Origin: Desulfocapsa sp.
Lineage (GTDB): Bacteria; Desulfobacterota; Desulfobulbia; Desulfobulbales; Desulfocapsaceae
NCBI GenBank assembly: GCA_029934815.1
Contig: JAOZLM010000014.1
Span: forward strand, 1-17,286
Length of the DNA stretch: 17,286 nucleotides
Reading direction: 5' to 3'
Position numbers and translations under genes: made by a program. Positions within the stretch are counted from its first letter, which is position 1; every line of letters begins with the position of its first letter. A model generated the notes under the pieces. That model was not told the origin of the DNA, made no database searches, and saw nothing but the letters and a program-made list of their open reading frames with translations. Below, in pieces: positions 7,250 to 14,608 of this stretch.

Positions 7250-7687
7250 ATGGAATACAAAACAGGTTCAATCGAACGTGTATTAATGATACGTTTTGAT
7301 GATGGTGACGATGTTTTGGAAGGGCTCAAAAGCATCGTAAAGAAAGAAAAGATACAAAGCTGCTGGTTCCAGATCCTTGGTGGAATCAGACACACAAAAG
7401 CAGTTACAGGGCCTGAAAAACCGGTAATGCCTCCGACTCCTGTCTGGTGTGAAGTTGATGGGGCAAGGGAAGCACTTGGCACCGGCTCAATTCATTTTGA
7501 CGGTGACGAACCACGCATTCATTTGCATGCTGCACTTGGGCATCATGGCGAAACCATGACAGCCTGTATTCGTGAACACACAAAGGTGTATCTGATTCTT
7601 GAAGTAATGCTCCTTGAACTAAAAGGACTTAATGCCAGCCGCCCCTGGTTTGACAAAGGCGGCTTTAATCAATTGACTTTTTCCTGA
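7250..7687 (+). CDS. PPC-domain (DUF296) protein
   Basis: A 145-residue single-domain protein of the PPC/PCC family (PF03479 type), known in plants joined to AT-hooks and in bacteria as stand-alone trimers of uncertain function. The signature parts are the N-terminal RVLMIRFDDGDDVLEGLKSI, a glycine turn (QILGGIRHTKA), GTGSIHFDGDEPRIHLHAA and the histidine cluster HLHAALGHHG, which in bacterial members can bind metal. The C-terminal half has the expected strand-rich hydrophobic segment. No AT-hook or signal peptide is present. The gene lies 17 bases before the darP-like gene and is probably co-transcribed with it. The ribosome-binding site is weak (AAGAGA upstream). Confidence 0.85.
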   Translation: MEYKTGSIERVLMIRFDDGDDVLEGLKSIVKKEKIQSCWFQILGGIRHTKAVTGPEKPVMPPTPVWCEVDGAREALGTGSIHFDGDEPRIHLHAALGHHGETMTACIREHTKVYLILEVMLLELKGLNASRPWFDKGGFNQLTFS

Positions 7688-7704
7688 ATGGAATACAAAA
7701 TATC

Positions 7705-8250
7705 ATGGCCGAATATTTAAGCAGATCTGAACAAAAACGAATTTACAAACAAGTGGAAGCCTTGGCACGTGAAGTTGCTGATCTTTCGGACAAAGAACTG
7801 AAAAGCTTTCCCGGAGGCCCGGTAATTCACGAAGAAATTCTTGCCACAAGAGGGTTGAAAGGCAGTTCGAAAAACAGACAGATCAAATATCTGTCTAAGG
7901 TTTTACGTCAGGGACCACTTGAAGAAATATACCTTTTTGTAACAAACAAAAAAGGGTCTCAATTGCATCAGAAAAAACAGTTCCACGTGGCTGAACGAAT
8001 TCGTGATACGCTGATCAATGAGGCAGTGGAACTCCATGAGGAATGCCGTAAGGACCAGATCCCTTTTGAACCGGATTGGAACAGCCCTTATATTGGGGCT
8101 GCCGTGGAAGAGTATCCAAATTTAAATGAAAGTGAATTGCGAAAAATTATTTATCAATATGTTACCACACGCAACAAACAACATTACCGGGAATTGTTCA
8201 GGGTAATGAAAGCGGCGGTGGAACAGAAAGAGCGTTTAGAAAAAAGCTAA
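7705..8250 (+). CDS. darP: DarP-like ribosome biogenesis protein (YjgA, DUF615)
   Basis: A 181-residue, highly charged, all-helical protein without membrane segments. It fits the YjgA/DUF615 family: the N-terminal SRSEQKRIYKQVEALAREVA and the KNRQIKYLSKVLRQ stretch match the family pattern of basic helices. In E. coli, DarP (YjgA) associates with late 50S ribosomal precursors and helps peptidyl-transferase-centre maturation. That role here is transferred by family. The C-terminal half (HEECRKDQIPFEPDWNSPYI to the end) also resembles family members with short loops between long helices. It follows the PPC gene closely and is convergent with the lipoprotein gene, 22 bases apart. Confidence 0.72.
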   Translation: MAEYLSRSEQKRIYKQVEALAREVADLSDKELKSFPGGPVIHEEILATRGLKGSSKNRQIKYLSKVLRQGPLEEIYLFVTNKKGSQLHQKKQFHVAERIRDTLINEAVELHEECRKDQIPFEPDWNSPYIGAAVEEYPNLNESELRKIIYQYVTTRNKQHYRELFRVMKAAVEQKERLEKS

Positions 8251-8272
8251 GAAGTCATTCTGCTGTTCTCTT

Positions 8273-8716
8273 TTAAGGCCGAACAGCTCTCACTCCGCCC
8301 TTGCTGTCTTTTTTGAATGTACGGACAATACAGCAAGTTTCCCCTGCGTCCCATGCCCCTGCCTGTATTTGACCGTTACCCAGCACGATCCACATTGATC
8401 CATCCATCTTCATCTGCAAATCTTTGGCATTGGCGTTTCCAAAATCCATGGAGAAAAAGAGGTTATGTGATTCTGCTTTTGTTGGAATACGCCAGTCATT
8501 ATGGCCACCAAGAGAGAGTGATTTTACATATTCTTCTGCATCTTCCTTATTGTTAAAACGTTTAGATATACTCTTTTGCCATTGTAACTGGAATTTCTCA
8601 GAAAAGATCGTTCCATCACCGTTATTGGTCAGTGTATCATTTGAAAGGGAAGAATTGTTTCCGGCACATGCTGACAGGAAAACAGATAAAACGATGGATA
8701 TTGCTAAATTTCTCAT
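8273..8716 (-). CDS. Lipoprotein with DUF1566 (Lcl C-terminal) domain
   Basis: A 147-residue exported lipoprotein. The ATG at 8716 gives MRNLAISIVLSVFLSAC, a classic signal peptide with lipobox LSAC at the lipidated cysteine. A longer frame upstream would put 15 hydrophobic residues ahead of this signal and is rejected. GGAG lies 10 bases before the ATG. The mature part has the DUF1566 hallmarks: NGDGTIFSEKFQLQWQKS, SLGGHNDWRIPTKAE and the end GGVRAVRP, with a CC pair (GETCCIVRT). DUF1566 domains are common in surface or periplasmic proteins of sulfate reducers and their relatives; function is unknown, with carbohydrate or collagen binding known only for Legionella Lcl. It has its own strong promoter with a palindromic site. 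Confidence 0.85.
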   Translation of the reverse strand: MRNLAISIVLSVFLSACAGNNSSLSNDTLTNNGDGTIFSEKFQLQWQKSISKRFNNKEDAEEYVKSLSLGGHNDWRIPTKAESHNLFFSMDFGNANAKDLQMKMDGSMWIVLGNGQIQAGAWDAGETCCIVRTFKKDSKGGVRAVRP

Positions 8717-8756
8717 TGATTCTAAGCTCCAAAAAAAGAGGAATGTAAAAATGGAA

Positions 8757-8791
8757 AGCAACCAGCTACTACACGGTAGTATATGGTTGCT
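8757..8791. promoter_or_regulatory. 35-bp palindrome over the lipoprotein promoter (operator or terminator)
   Basis: AGCAACCA and TGGTTGCT form the outer arms (8757-8764 and 8784-8791). TACTAC and GTAGTA form the inner arms (8767-8772 and 8776-8781), around a 3-base centre. Fourteen of 16 arm positions are complementary. The site covers the -10 box of the minus-strand promoter at 8778-8805, as a repressor operator would. The same sequence could form a terminator hairpin for the upstream dctPQM operon, because a T-rich run (TTTCCATTTTT on the minus strand) follows it. Both uses are possible. Confidence 0.55.
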
Positions 8792-8805
8792 TGCTTAGAA
8801 GTCAA
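8778..8805 (-). promoter_or_regulatory. Sigma-70 promoter for the lipoprotein gene
   Basis: Read on the minus strand: TTGACT (8805-8800), a 16-base spacer and TATACT (8783-8778), each 5 of 6 to consensus. Transcription would start near 8771, about 55 bases before the ATG. This is one of the best promoter matches in the window. Confidence 0.6.
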
Positions 8806-8844
8806 GTGATGAGTGGGGAAGGAATTGCTCGCTTTGCCTATTAT

Positions 8845-10173
8845 TTACAGGCCGTAAACACCGGGAAATATAATAAGCGATGCAAGAACAAGGAGCTGAA
8901 TAATAATAAATGGCATAACACCTTTATAAATATCAACTGTTCGCACTTCAGGCGGACACACCCCTTTTAAATAAAAGAGCGAAAAACCAAAAGGCGGCGT
9001 CAGAAAAGAAGTTTGCAGATTCATAGCAATTAAAATTGCAAACCACATTGGATTGATTCCAATTGTGTCAGCAATTGGCAAAAGAATTGGAACAACTATA
9101 TAGGATATCTCAATAAAGTCGATAAAGAACCCGAGAACCATAATGCAGAGCATGGAAAGAATTAAAAATCCCCATTTATCACCGGGCAAGCTGGTCATAA
9201 AATCTTCAACAATATAATCAGCACCTGTGTACACAAAAACCATAGAGAAAGCTGTAGCACCAATAAGGATGGCAAAAACCATGGCAGTGATTTTCACGGT
9301 TTCCTGACAGGATTCCTCAATGATTTTCCAGCTGAGCTTTTTATACATGGCAGCTAGTATCATGGATCCTAATGCACCAACGGAAGCAGATTCGGTGGGA
9401 GTGGCAATACCTGCAAAAATAGAACCGAGCACCATAATAATCAAAGTCAGTGGAGGGACAATTGCGAGCAGTGCCTTGCCGACCATTCCTTTCCGGTCTT
9501 CCTCATTCACTTCAATTGCCGGAGCAAGTTCAGGACGGAGGTACGAGATAAACAGAATATAAATCACATAGCAGGTTACAAGAACAAGACCAGGCCAGAG
9601 AGCTGCTTTAAAAAGATCTCCAACCGGTAGTTGAAAAACATCACCAAGAATAATAAGAACAATGGATGGCGGAATGATCTGGCCTAGTGTGCCTGCAGCA
9701 CAGATCGTACCTGTGGCAAGCTGTTTTGAATACCCGTACTTAAGCATTACCGGCAGAGAAATAACGCCCATGGCAACAACTGAAGCGCCGACAACACCTG
9801 TGGAAGCCGCAAGCAACGTTCCAACGATCACAGTGCTTATGGCAACACCTCCTCGAACTTTTCCAAAAAGCAAGCCCATGGATTCCAGTAAGCGTTCAGC
9901 CAGTTCTGATTTTTGCAGTACAATACCCATCAGGATAAAGAGTGGCACTGCCATAAGAATAGTGTTGTTCATAATGCTGTAAATCCGAAATGGCATCATG
10001 GAAAACATGAGGAAAAATTCTTCTGCGACCATTGTAAAGCTAGGGTCAGGAAGAAGTTCGATAACAACAGCAATAAGGCCAAAAAGCATGGAGACAGCGC
10101 CAAATGAAAAGGCAACCGGATATCCGAGTGAAAGCAGGCAAAGAGCTGCAAAAAACATTACAATACCGGTCAT
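8845..10173 (-). CDS. dctM: TRAP transporter large permease
   Basis: The large membrane subunit of a tripartite ATP-independent periplasmic transporter, which drives solute uptake with a sodium or proton gradient. The 442-residue protein is almost wholly hydrophobic, with about 11-12 membrane segments. Family signatures are visible: STGVVGASVVAMGVISLP, GTICAAGTLGQIIPPSIVLI and GIATPTESASVGALG. The segment FFIDFIEISYIVVPILLPIA is typical of DctM proteins that work with TakP-like binding proteins. The start overlaps the dctQ stop as ATGA, as is usual for this pair. It is the last gene of the dctP-dctQ-dctM operon. Confidence 0.96.
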   Translation of the reverse strand: MTGIVMFFAALCLLSLGYPVAFSFGAVSMLFGLIAVVIELLPDPSFTMVAEEFFLMFSMMPFRIYSIMNNTILMAVPLFILMGIVLQKSELAERLLESMGLLFGKVRGGVAISTVIVGTLLAASTGVVGASVVAMGVISLPVMLKYGYSKQLATGTICAAGTLGQIIPPSIVLIILGDVFQLPVGDLFKAALWPGLVLVTCYVIYILFISYLRPELAPAIEVNEEDRKGMVGKALLAIVPPLTLIIMVLGSIFAGIATPTESASVGALGSMILAAMYKKLSWKIIEESCQETVKITAMVFAILIGATAFSMVFVYTGADYIVEDFMTSLPGDKWGFLILSMLCIMVLGFFIDFIEISYIVVPILLPIADTIGINPMWFAILIAMNLQTSFLTPPFGFSLFYLKGVCPPEVRTVDIYKGVMPFIIIQLLVLASLIIFPGVYGL

Positions 10174-10673
10174 TTTACTGCCTCCCGGTATAGACGAATA
10201 TTTTGCAGGATATAACCGACAGCACTGAAAAGCAAAAAGCCAAAGGAAAGCGGGATCATCCCTTTGATAAGCCAGCGAAAATGTAACCCGCCCGGATCTT
10301 CTGATATCTCACTCGTGATATAAGCATCTTTTACATAATCAAATGAACCGGTACTGATAAGCAGTGCCAGGGGCATCAGAAAACAGATTGTACCAAAAAT
10401 ATTGATCAATGCTTTTTTACGCTGACTAAAGTTATCGTATAAAAAATCAACCCGAACATGACCTTCATCTTTCAGTGCAATGGAAATTCCAAAGAGAAAA
10501 ATCACAGCAAAGAGGTGCCACTCCATTTCCTGCATACCCACAGACGAATTATGAAATAAATATCGCATCATAACGTCGTAGGATACATTGAGTACCATAA
10601 GAAGCAGTAGGAAACCGACGATTTTCGCGAGGATATCAACTGTTCCGTTAATAAAATTTTCTATAGAGTTCAT
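10170..10673 (-). CDS. dctQ: TRAP transporter small permease
   Basis: The 167-residue small membrane subunit with four predicted membrane spans: about 15-38 (IVGFLLLLMVLNVSYDVMMRY), 51-71 (HLFAVIFLFGISIALKD), 88-112 (INIFGTICFLMPLALLIST) and 134-158 (MIPLSFGFLLFSAVGYIL). MRYLF and the membrane-entry EWH after span 1 are typical of DctQ. I choose the ATG at 10673 (MNSIENF). A longer frame from 10730 would start inside the loop of a terminator hairpin and add 19 atypical residues. Neither start has a good ribosome-binding site. It is coupled to dctM by a 4-base overlap, but is separated from dctP by about 98 bases containing the terminator. Confidence 0.9.
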   Translation of the reverse strand: MNSIENFINGTVDILAKIVGFLLLLMVLNVSYDVMMRYLFHNSSVGMQEMEWHLFAVIFLFGISIALKDEGHVRVDFLYDNFSQRKKALINIFGTICFLMPLALLISTGSFDYVKDAYITSEISEDPGGLHFRWLIKGMIPLSFGFLLFSAVGYILQNIRLYREAVK

Positions 10674-10701
10674 TTGCTGTGAAGATACGTTTTGGGAGTA
10701 T

Positions 10702-10740
10702 AAAAAAATCCGCTCCGTCACATAAATCATGACAGAGCGG
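10702..10740 (-). terminator. Intrinsic terminator between dctP and dctQ
   Basis: On the minus strand the stem CCGCTCTGTCA / TGACGGAGCGG (11 pairs, one of them G-U) encloses a 9-base loop and is followed by ATTTTTTT. This is a textbook intrinsic terminator, placed 31 bases after the dctP stop. Partial read-through would give more binding protein than permease, a ratio known for many binding-protein transporters. Confidence 0.85.
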
Positions 10741-10771
10741 AAGGGGGGATAACTACAAGACTATTTCGTTA

Positions 10772-11842
10772 TTATTCAACGTCCATACTTGTCTTGATAT
10801 AGTTGTAATCAGAAATTACAGACCAGGCTCTGGCCTTTTTCATAAAGCTACGTTGAGATTCAAGAATGGTCTTGAATTGCTCATCTTTAGCAGCGTAACT
10901 GTCGAGCAGCTCATCTGTGGCCTTCTTCATTTCTTTTAAAACTGGAAGCGGGAAGGTTTTTACCTTAATATTCGGGAATTCAGTTTTCATCTGCTCCCAA
11001 GCATTTGCGCTGGCTGCAAAATTCTCATAATACATATCTGCAGAAGCGGCTTTCATGGCAGTTAATAAAATTGCTTTATTTTCAGCAGAAAGCTTCTCAA
11101 AGGCACGCTTGTTTACCATGAATTGCATTTCAGATGCTGGTTCATGCCAACCGGTATAGTAAAAAGGAGCTACTTTATGAAAACCCATTTTAATATCCAT
11201 TCCGGGTCCTACCCATTCAAGTGCATCAATGGTTCCACGATCAAGTGAAGTGTAGAGCTCACCAGCAGGGATATTTGTAACATTTACACCAAGTTTCGCG
11301 AAAACTTCACCGGCAAGACCGGGGATACGCATTTTGAGACCTTTCAAGTCTTCAACAGAGTTGATTTCCTTTTTGAACCAACCGCCCATCTGAACACCGG
11401 TATTACCACCGGGGAAGTTGAGTACATCAAAACGATCATAAACCTGCTGCATATATTTCATGCCATCATCATAATACAACCATGCATATTGCTCAGCTGT
11501 GGTCATACCGAAAGGGATAGTGGTAAAGAAAATGGTGCTTATGTCTTTACCTTTCCAGTAGTAAGATCCTGAATGACCCATTTGGTACTGGCCGCCTTTT
11601 ACCATATCAAGAATTCCAAGAGGTGCTTTATGCTTCTCTTTTCCCTCAGCACGAATGATAAATTTTCCACCACTCATCTCTTCAACAAGTTTTGCAACTT
11701 GTGCTGGAGGAGAGGCAAGGGGAGTAAGGGTGGATGGCCATGTCATAGCAAGCTTCCACTTAACGGTTTTTTCAGCCATTGCAGGGCTAACCATTATGGC
11801 TAGTGCTGCAGCGGATAATGCGATTTTTGAAATGAATTTCAT
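10772..11842 (-). CDS. dctP: TRAP transporter substrate-binding protein, TakP-like
   Basis: The periplasmic binding protein of the TRAP system, 356 residues, with a signal peptide cut after AMA at about residue 23. It belongs to the DctP family branch that includes TakP of Rhodobacter sphaeroides, which binds 2-oxoacids with a sodium ion. Residues placed like the TakP ligand residues, as I remember them, are present: Gln151 (TGVQMGGWF), Arg172 (LKMRIPG), Glu209-Trp210 (DALEWVGP) and Glu234 (WHEPAS). A 2-oxoacid such as pyruvate, or a related hydroxy acid such as lactate, is therefore the likely substrate; this is inference. GGAGG at 11847-11851 (minus strand, 4-5 bases before ATG) is the strongest ribosome-binding site in the window. 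The gene is divergent from the REC-HPt gene and is followed by a terminator before dctQ. Confidence 0.93.
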   Translation of the reverse strand: MKFISKIALSAAALAIMVSPAMAEKTVKWKLAMTWPSTLTPLASPPAQVAKLVEEMSGGKFIIRAEGKEKHKAPLGILDMVKGGQYQMGHSGSYYWKGKDISTIFFTTIPFGMTTAEQYAWLYYDDGMKYMQQVYDRFDVLNFPGGNTGVQMGGWFKKEINSVEDLKGLKMRIPGLAGEVFAKLGVNVTNIPAGELYTSLDRGTIDALEWVGPGMDIKMGFHKVAPFYYTGWHEPASEMQFMVNKRAFEKLSAENKAILLTAMKAASADMYYENFAASANAWEQMKTEFPNIKVKTFPLPVLKEMKKATDELLDSYAAKDEQFKTILESQRSFMKKARAWSVISDYNYIKTSMDVE

Positions 11843-11901
11843 AATACCTCCAAAAGGTTAATTTACAATTTCTCTTCTAAACGCCTGATTAATACGATGG
11901 T

Positions 11902-11907
11902 AGTATA
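11902..11907 (-). promoter_or_regulatory. Possible -10 box for dctP
   Basis: TATACT on the minus strand, about 60 bases before the dctP ATG, in the context ATATACTACC. No good -35 box lies at 16-18 bases (TTTTCG or TTTTTC), which would fit an activator-dependent promoter. The 10-base context ATATACTACC is identical at the lipoprotein promoter (8775-8784). Confidence 0.35.
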
Positions 11908-11973
11908 TAGCAAGGTTTATTTTCGAAAAATTATTACATCAAAAATGAAATAAAAAAAATGTTTTTTTAACCT

Positions 11974-12003
11974 TTGACTTTTATTTACATTAAATCTTAT
12001 AAC
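11974..12003 (+). promoter_or_regulatory. Sigma-70 type promoter for the REC-HPt gene
   Basis: TTGACT (11974-11979) and TATAAC (11998-12003) with an 18-base spacer. Each box matches consensus at 5 of 6 positions. The transcript would start near 12010, leaving a leader of about 77 bases. The surrounding 11940-12005 stretch is strongly AT-rich. Confidence 0.5.
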
Positions 12004-12086
12004 TAATACGATTTACCCTATGTCCTTGTTGTACCTTTTTAAACTACACATAAGCGTTAGAGAAGTAAGGCTGAGGTTTGTTACTA

Positions 12087-12914
12087 ATGAACAATAGCAC
12101 CACCCCGAATACAATTCACAGGATATGTGAAAAAAACAATATCGATAGAACTGTCTTACAGGGAGCCCGTATTCTTCTGGTTGAAGATAATAAAATCAAT
12201 CAGGAGGTTGCCCTGGCAATGCTTCATCACCGAGGTATGCTTGTTGATGTGGCTGAAGATGGAAAACAGGCTGTTAAAATGGTCGGGGAGAATACATACG
12301 ATTGTATTCTTATGGATCTTCGGATGCCTGTTATGGATGGTCATACCGCAACCCGTATTATCCGAAACGAACTAAAATTGGCAACTCTTCCCATTCTTGC
12401 CATGACCGCCAAGGTACAGGATAACGATGTTAAAAACGCACTCGATGCCGGAATGAATTGCCATATTCCAAAACCAATTAATCTTGAATTACTCGAAAAT
12501 GAAATGGCATACTGGATACATCATTCAAAAGGCCAACAACTTTCTGCAAAAGAAGAAAGTAAAGAAATTCAGGACAAAAAAATGCAAGGCTGCCTTGAAA
12601 AAGTTGGTGGCAACAATGATCTCTTCCTCAAAGTACTTAACGCATTTTTAGAAAGACATACCAGTGATTATGAACAGGTCGTAAAATTTATGGAAGCAGG
12701 CGAGACGAGCAAAGCAATAAAACTTGTTCACGCCTTAAAGGGGGTTGCACCGGTGGTAGGTGCTGATAACTTGCATGAAACAGCAGTTGATTTGGAAAAA
12801 TTGCTTCTTGCCGGGTCTTATAATGATTCGAAACTTCTTATGGGAAGTTTTAAGATATATCTAGAGAACGCCATTACCTTTATAAATGATTATATCGCTC
12901 GTCATCCGGAGTGA
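12087..12914 (+). CDS. Response-regulator receiver plus HPt phosphorelay protein
   Basis: A 275-residue protein with two phosphorelay domains and no visible output or kinase domain. The receiver (about 27-147) has the acidic pair in LLVEDN, the phospho-acceptor Asp77 in LMDLRMPVMDG, the conserved Thr in AMTAK and the Lys in PKPI. The C-terminal HPt domain (about 170-270) has the phospho-histidine His215 in LVHALKGVAPVVGA. Such REC-HPt pieces usually form the end of hybrid kinases; here they stand alone, so the sensor kinase must lie elsewhere. The ATG at 12087 is preferred over TTG 12078, which would crowd GAGG at 12073-12076. The gene is divergent from dctP, which makes a shared control region possible but unproven. 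Confidence 0.88.
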   Translation: MNNSTTPNTIHRICEKNNIDRTVLQGARILLVEDNKINQEVALAMLHHRGMLVDVAEDGKQAVKMVGENTYDCILMDLRMPVMDGHTATRIIRNELKLATLPILAMTAKVQDNDVKNALDAGMNCHIPKPINLELLENEMAYWIHHSKGQQLSAKEESKEIQDKKMQGCLEKVGGNNDLFLKVLNAFLERHTSDYEQVVKFMEAGETSKAIKLVHALKGVAPVVGADNLHETAVDLEKLLLAGSYNDSKLLMGSFKIYLENAITFINDYIARHPE

Positions 12915-12927
12915 CGGGATCGCAGAA

Positions 12928-12950
12928 ATCGAACAAAACTGAAGTTCGAT
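12928..12950. terminator. Weak hairpin between convergent REC-HPt and folE2 genes
   Basis: ATCGAAC (12928-12934) and GTTCGAT (12944-12950) form a perfect 7-base stem with a 9-base loop, midway between the two stops. There is no long T run on either strand, only TTT on the minus side, so it is a weak terminator candidate. A second small dyad, CGTCA...TGACG, overlaps the stop of the REC-HPt gene (12900-12916). Confidence 0.35.
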
Positions 12951-12968
12951 GGTAATAAGGTAAATAAA

Positions 12969-13706
12969 TTAGCGAATTTCGTTTGAGTCAACATAGGCAT
13001 AGGCGCTATGTTTATGGATTGATTCAAAACTTTCCACACTTGCTGAAAACCAGGTGATCTTCGGATCTCCAAGTGCTGAAACAGCAACTTTTCGAACTAC
13101 ATCTTCCACAAACATAGGGTTTTCATAGGCTTTCTCGGTCACATACTTCTCGTCGGGACGTTTAAGTAAAGCCCAGAGTTCGCAGGAAGCTGAATCTTCA
13201 ATCATGCGAATAAGATCTTCTACCCAGATAAATTTTTTAAATTTTACATTCAGGGTAACTTCTGCCCGTTGATTATGTGCACCAGCTTCACTTATTTCTT
13301 TTGAGCAGGGGCACAAGGTTGTAACCGGCACAGTTACAGTGAGAATAAAATCATCATCGGTACCGACTTCACCGGTAAAACTGCAATCATATTCCATCAA
13401 ACTGCGAGTGCCGCTTACCGGTGCTTTTTTCTCTATAAAATAGGGAAAAGACATTTGCAACCTGGCACTTTCCGCACGTAGACCATTTTTCACTTCATTA
13501 AGCAGTTCCGGGAAAACCGTCACACTCATCTCGTCCATATATTTATTAAGAACAGAGGTAAATGTGTGTACACAGGATTGTGAATATTTGCCCGGCAAAC
13601 TCACTTGCAGAGAAACTTTGGCAACACTGTTTTGCAGACCGCCTTTTTTCTCACGGATACGGACAGGAATCTGAATGTCCTGTATACCTACAGACTGAAT
13701 CTTCAT
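12969..13706 (-). CDS. folE2: GTP cyclohydrolase FolE2 (type IB)
   Basis: FolE2 converts GTP to 7,8-dihydroneopterin triphosphate, the entry to tetrahydrofolate and also to queuosine-type modified bases. It is the metal-flexible form that replaces FolE in many bacteria. The 245-residue protein shows the family signature VPVTTLCPCSKEIS (126-139, metal-ligand cysteine region) and GAHNQRAEV (142-150), and the N-terminal DIQIPVRIREK. The length is slightly short but complete. It lies 14 bases after metF on the same strand; no Shine-Dalgarno is seen in that gap, so translation may depend on coupling to metF. The pairing with metF fits folate supply and use. Confidence 0.94.
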   Translation of the reverse strand: MKIQSVGIQDIQIPVRIREKKGGLQNSVAKVSLQVSLPGKYSQSCVHTFTSVLNKYMDEMSVTVFPELLNEVKNGLRAESARLQMSFPYFIEKKAPVSGTRSLMEYDCSFTGEVGTDDDFILTVTVPVTTLCPCSKEISEAGAHNQRAEVTLNVKFKKFIWVEDLIRMIEDSASCELWALLKRPDEKYVTEKAYENPMFVEDVVRKVAVSALGDPKITWFSASVESFESIHKHSAYAYVDSNEIR

Positions 13707-13720
13707 AGGATAATAAGTGT

Positions 13721-14608
13721 TTAGCGTAACTGGCTGGAATCGCGAACGCCAAGAGACTGATATATCTCCTGGGTCGCGGCAGAAGAATTCAGGGTGAAAA
13801 ACTGGATTCCACGAATATCATTATCAATAAGATCTCTGATTTGTTCTGTTGCCCAGTGGGTGCCAACTTTCTCGACGAACGTATCATCCTCGGCACGATA
13901 AACAGCTTTTAATAATCTGGCAGGAATTCTGGCGCCACCTGCCAGTTCTGCAGTTCGGATAAGACCACTTTTAGTGCTAACCGGCATAATTCCAGCAATA
14001 TTTGGAACATGAATTCCTGCAAGTTCACACCGTTCGCAATAATCGTAATAATCTCTGTTGTCGAAAAAGAGCTGGGTAACAATATAATCTGCACCCGCAT
14101 CAACTTTTGCCTTTAGAAAATCAATTTCCTGTAAACGATTGGGAGTGGAAGGGTGTCCTTCAGGGAAACCGGCAACACCTACACACATCCCTGGAAAATG
14201 TTTTTTGATGTAAGCTACGAGGTCGGCCGCATATTCAAAGTCATCTTTGGAGTGATCAAAATCCTCTTCACCTTTTGGTGGATCGCCACGAAGTGCAAGA
14301 ATGTTTTCAATTCCCGCATCCTGGTATTTTTCGAGGATGCTGTGCATTTCCTCCCGACTTGATCCAACACAGGTAAGATGAGAAACAACTGTTATATTCG
14401 TCTGCTCCTTAATACGCACTACAAGATCATGGGTCCTATCTCTTGTCGTGCCGCCTGCGCCATAGGTGACACTCACATAAGAAGGCTCAAGGGGCATTAA
14501 ATTGGCGATGGTTTCCAGAAGTTTATCAGCAGCGGCATCTTCTTTTGGAGGGAAGAATTCAAAACTAAAGGTAGTCTTCTGGCTTTCGAGCAGGTCTTTG
14601 ACAAGCAT
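13721..14608 (-). CDS. metF: Methylenetetrahydrofolate reductase
   Basis: MetF reduces 5,10-methylenetetrahydrofolate to 5-methyltetrahydrofolate with FAD, supplying methyl groups for methionine. In acetyl-CoA pathway organisms it also serves the methyl branch. The 295-residue protein has FSFEFFPPK (14-22, catalytic-type glutamate), the TYGAGGTTRD loop, ALRGDPP and TQLFFDN. I choose the ATG at 14608 because AAGGA at 14614-14618 (minus strand) lies 5 bases upstream. A longer frame from TTG 14680 adds 24 polar residues with no family match and is rejected. No MetV-type zinc partner is present nearby. It is followed by folE2. Confidence 0.95.
   Translation of the reverse strand: MLVKDLLESQKTTFSFEFFPPKEDAAADKLLETIANLMPLEPSYVSVTYGAGGTTRDRTHDLVVRIKEQTNITVVSHLTCVGSSREEMHSILEKYQDAGIENILALRGDPPKGEEDFDHSKDDFEYAADLVAYIKKHFPGMCVGVAGFPEGHPSTPNRLQEIDFLKAKVDAGADYIVTQLFFDNRDYYDYCERCELAGIHVPNIAGIMPVSTKSGLIRTAELAGGARIPARLLKAVYRAEDDTFVEKVGTHWATEQIRDLIDNDIRGIQFFTLNSSAATQEIYQSLGVRDSSQLR

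Noticed and set aside
8717..8761. N-terminal extension of the lipoprotein
   Set aside because: It would precede a normal lipoprotein signal peptide; GGAG supports the ATG at 8716.
9320..10228. Several plus-strand open frames across the dctQ-dctM region
   Set aside because: They are antisense to strongly conserved membrane permease genes, overlap one another and resemble no family.
1570..12020. Shared ATTTACCCTAT 11-mer at about 1570-1582 (inverted) and about 12008-12020
   Set aside because: A single short AT-rich match in two intergenic regions is expected by chance and has no dyad.
12078..12086. TTG start for the REC-HPt gene
   Set aside because: It begins one base after the GAGG motif, too close for a ribosome-binding site; ATG 12087 fits better.
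11843..12086. tRNA or riboswitch in the dctP / REC-HPt gap
   Set aside because: No cloverleaf or conserved aptamer pattern was seen; the region is simply AT-rich promoter DNA.
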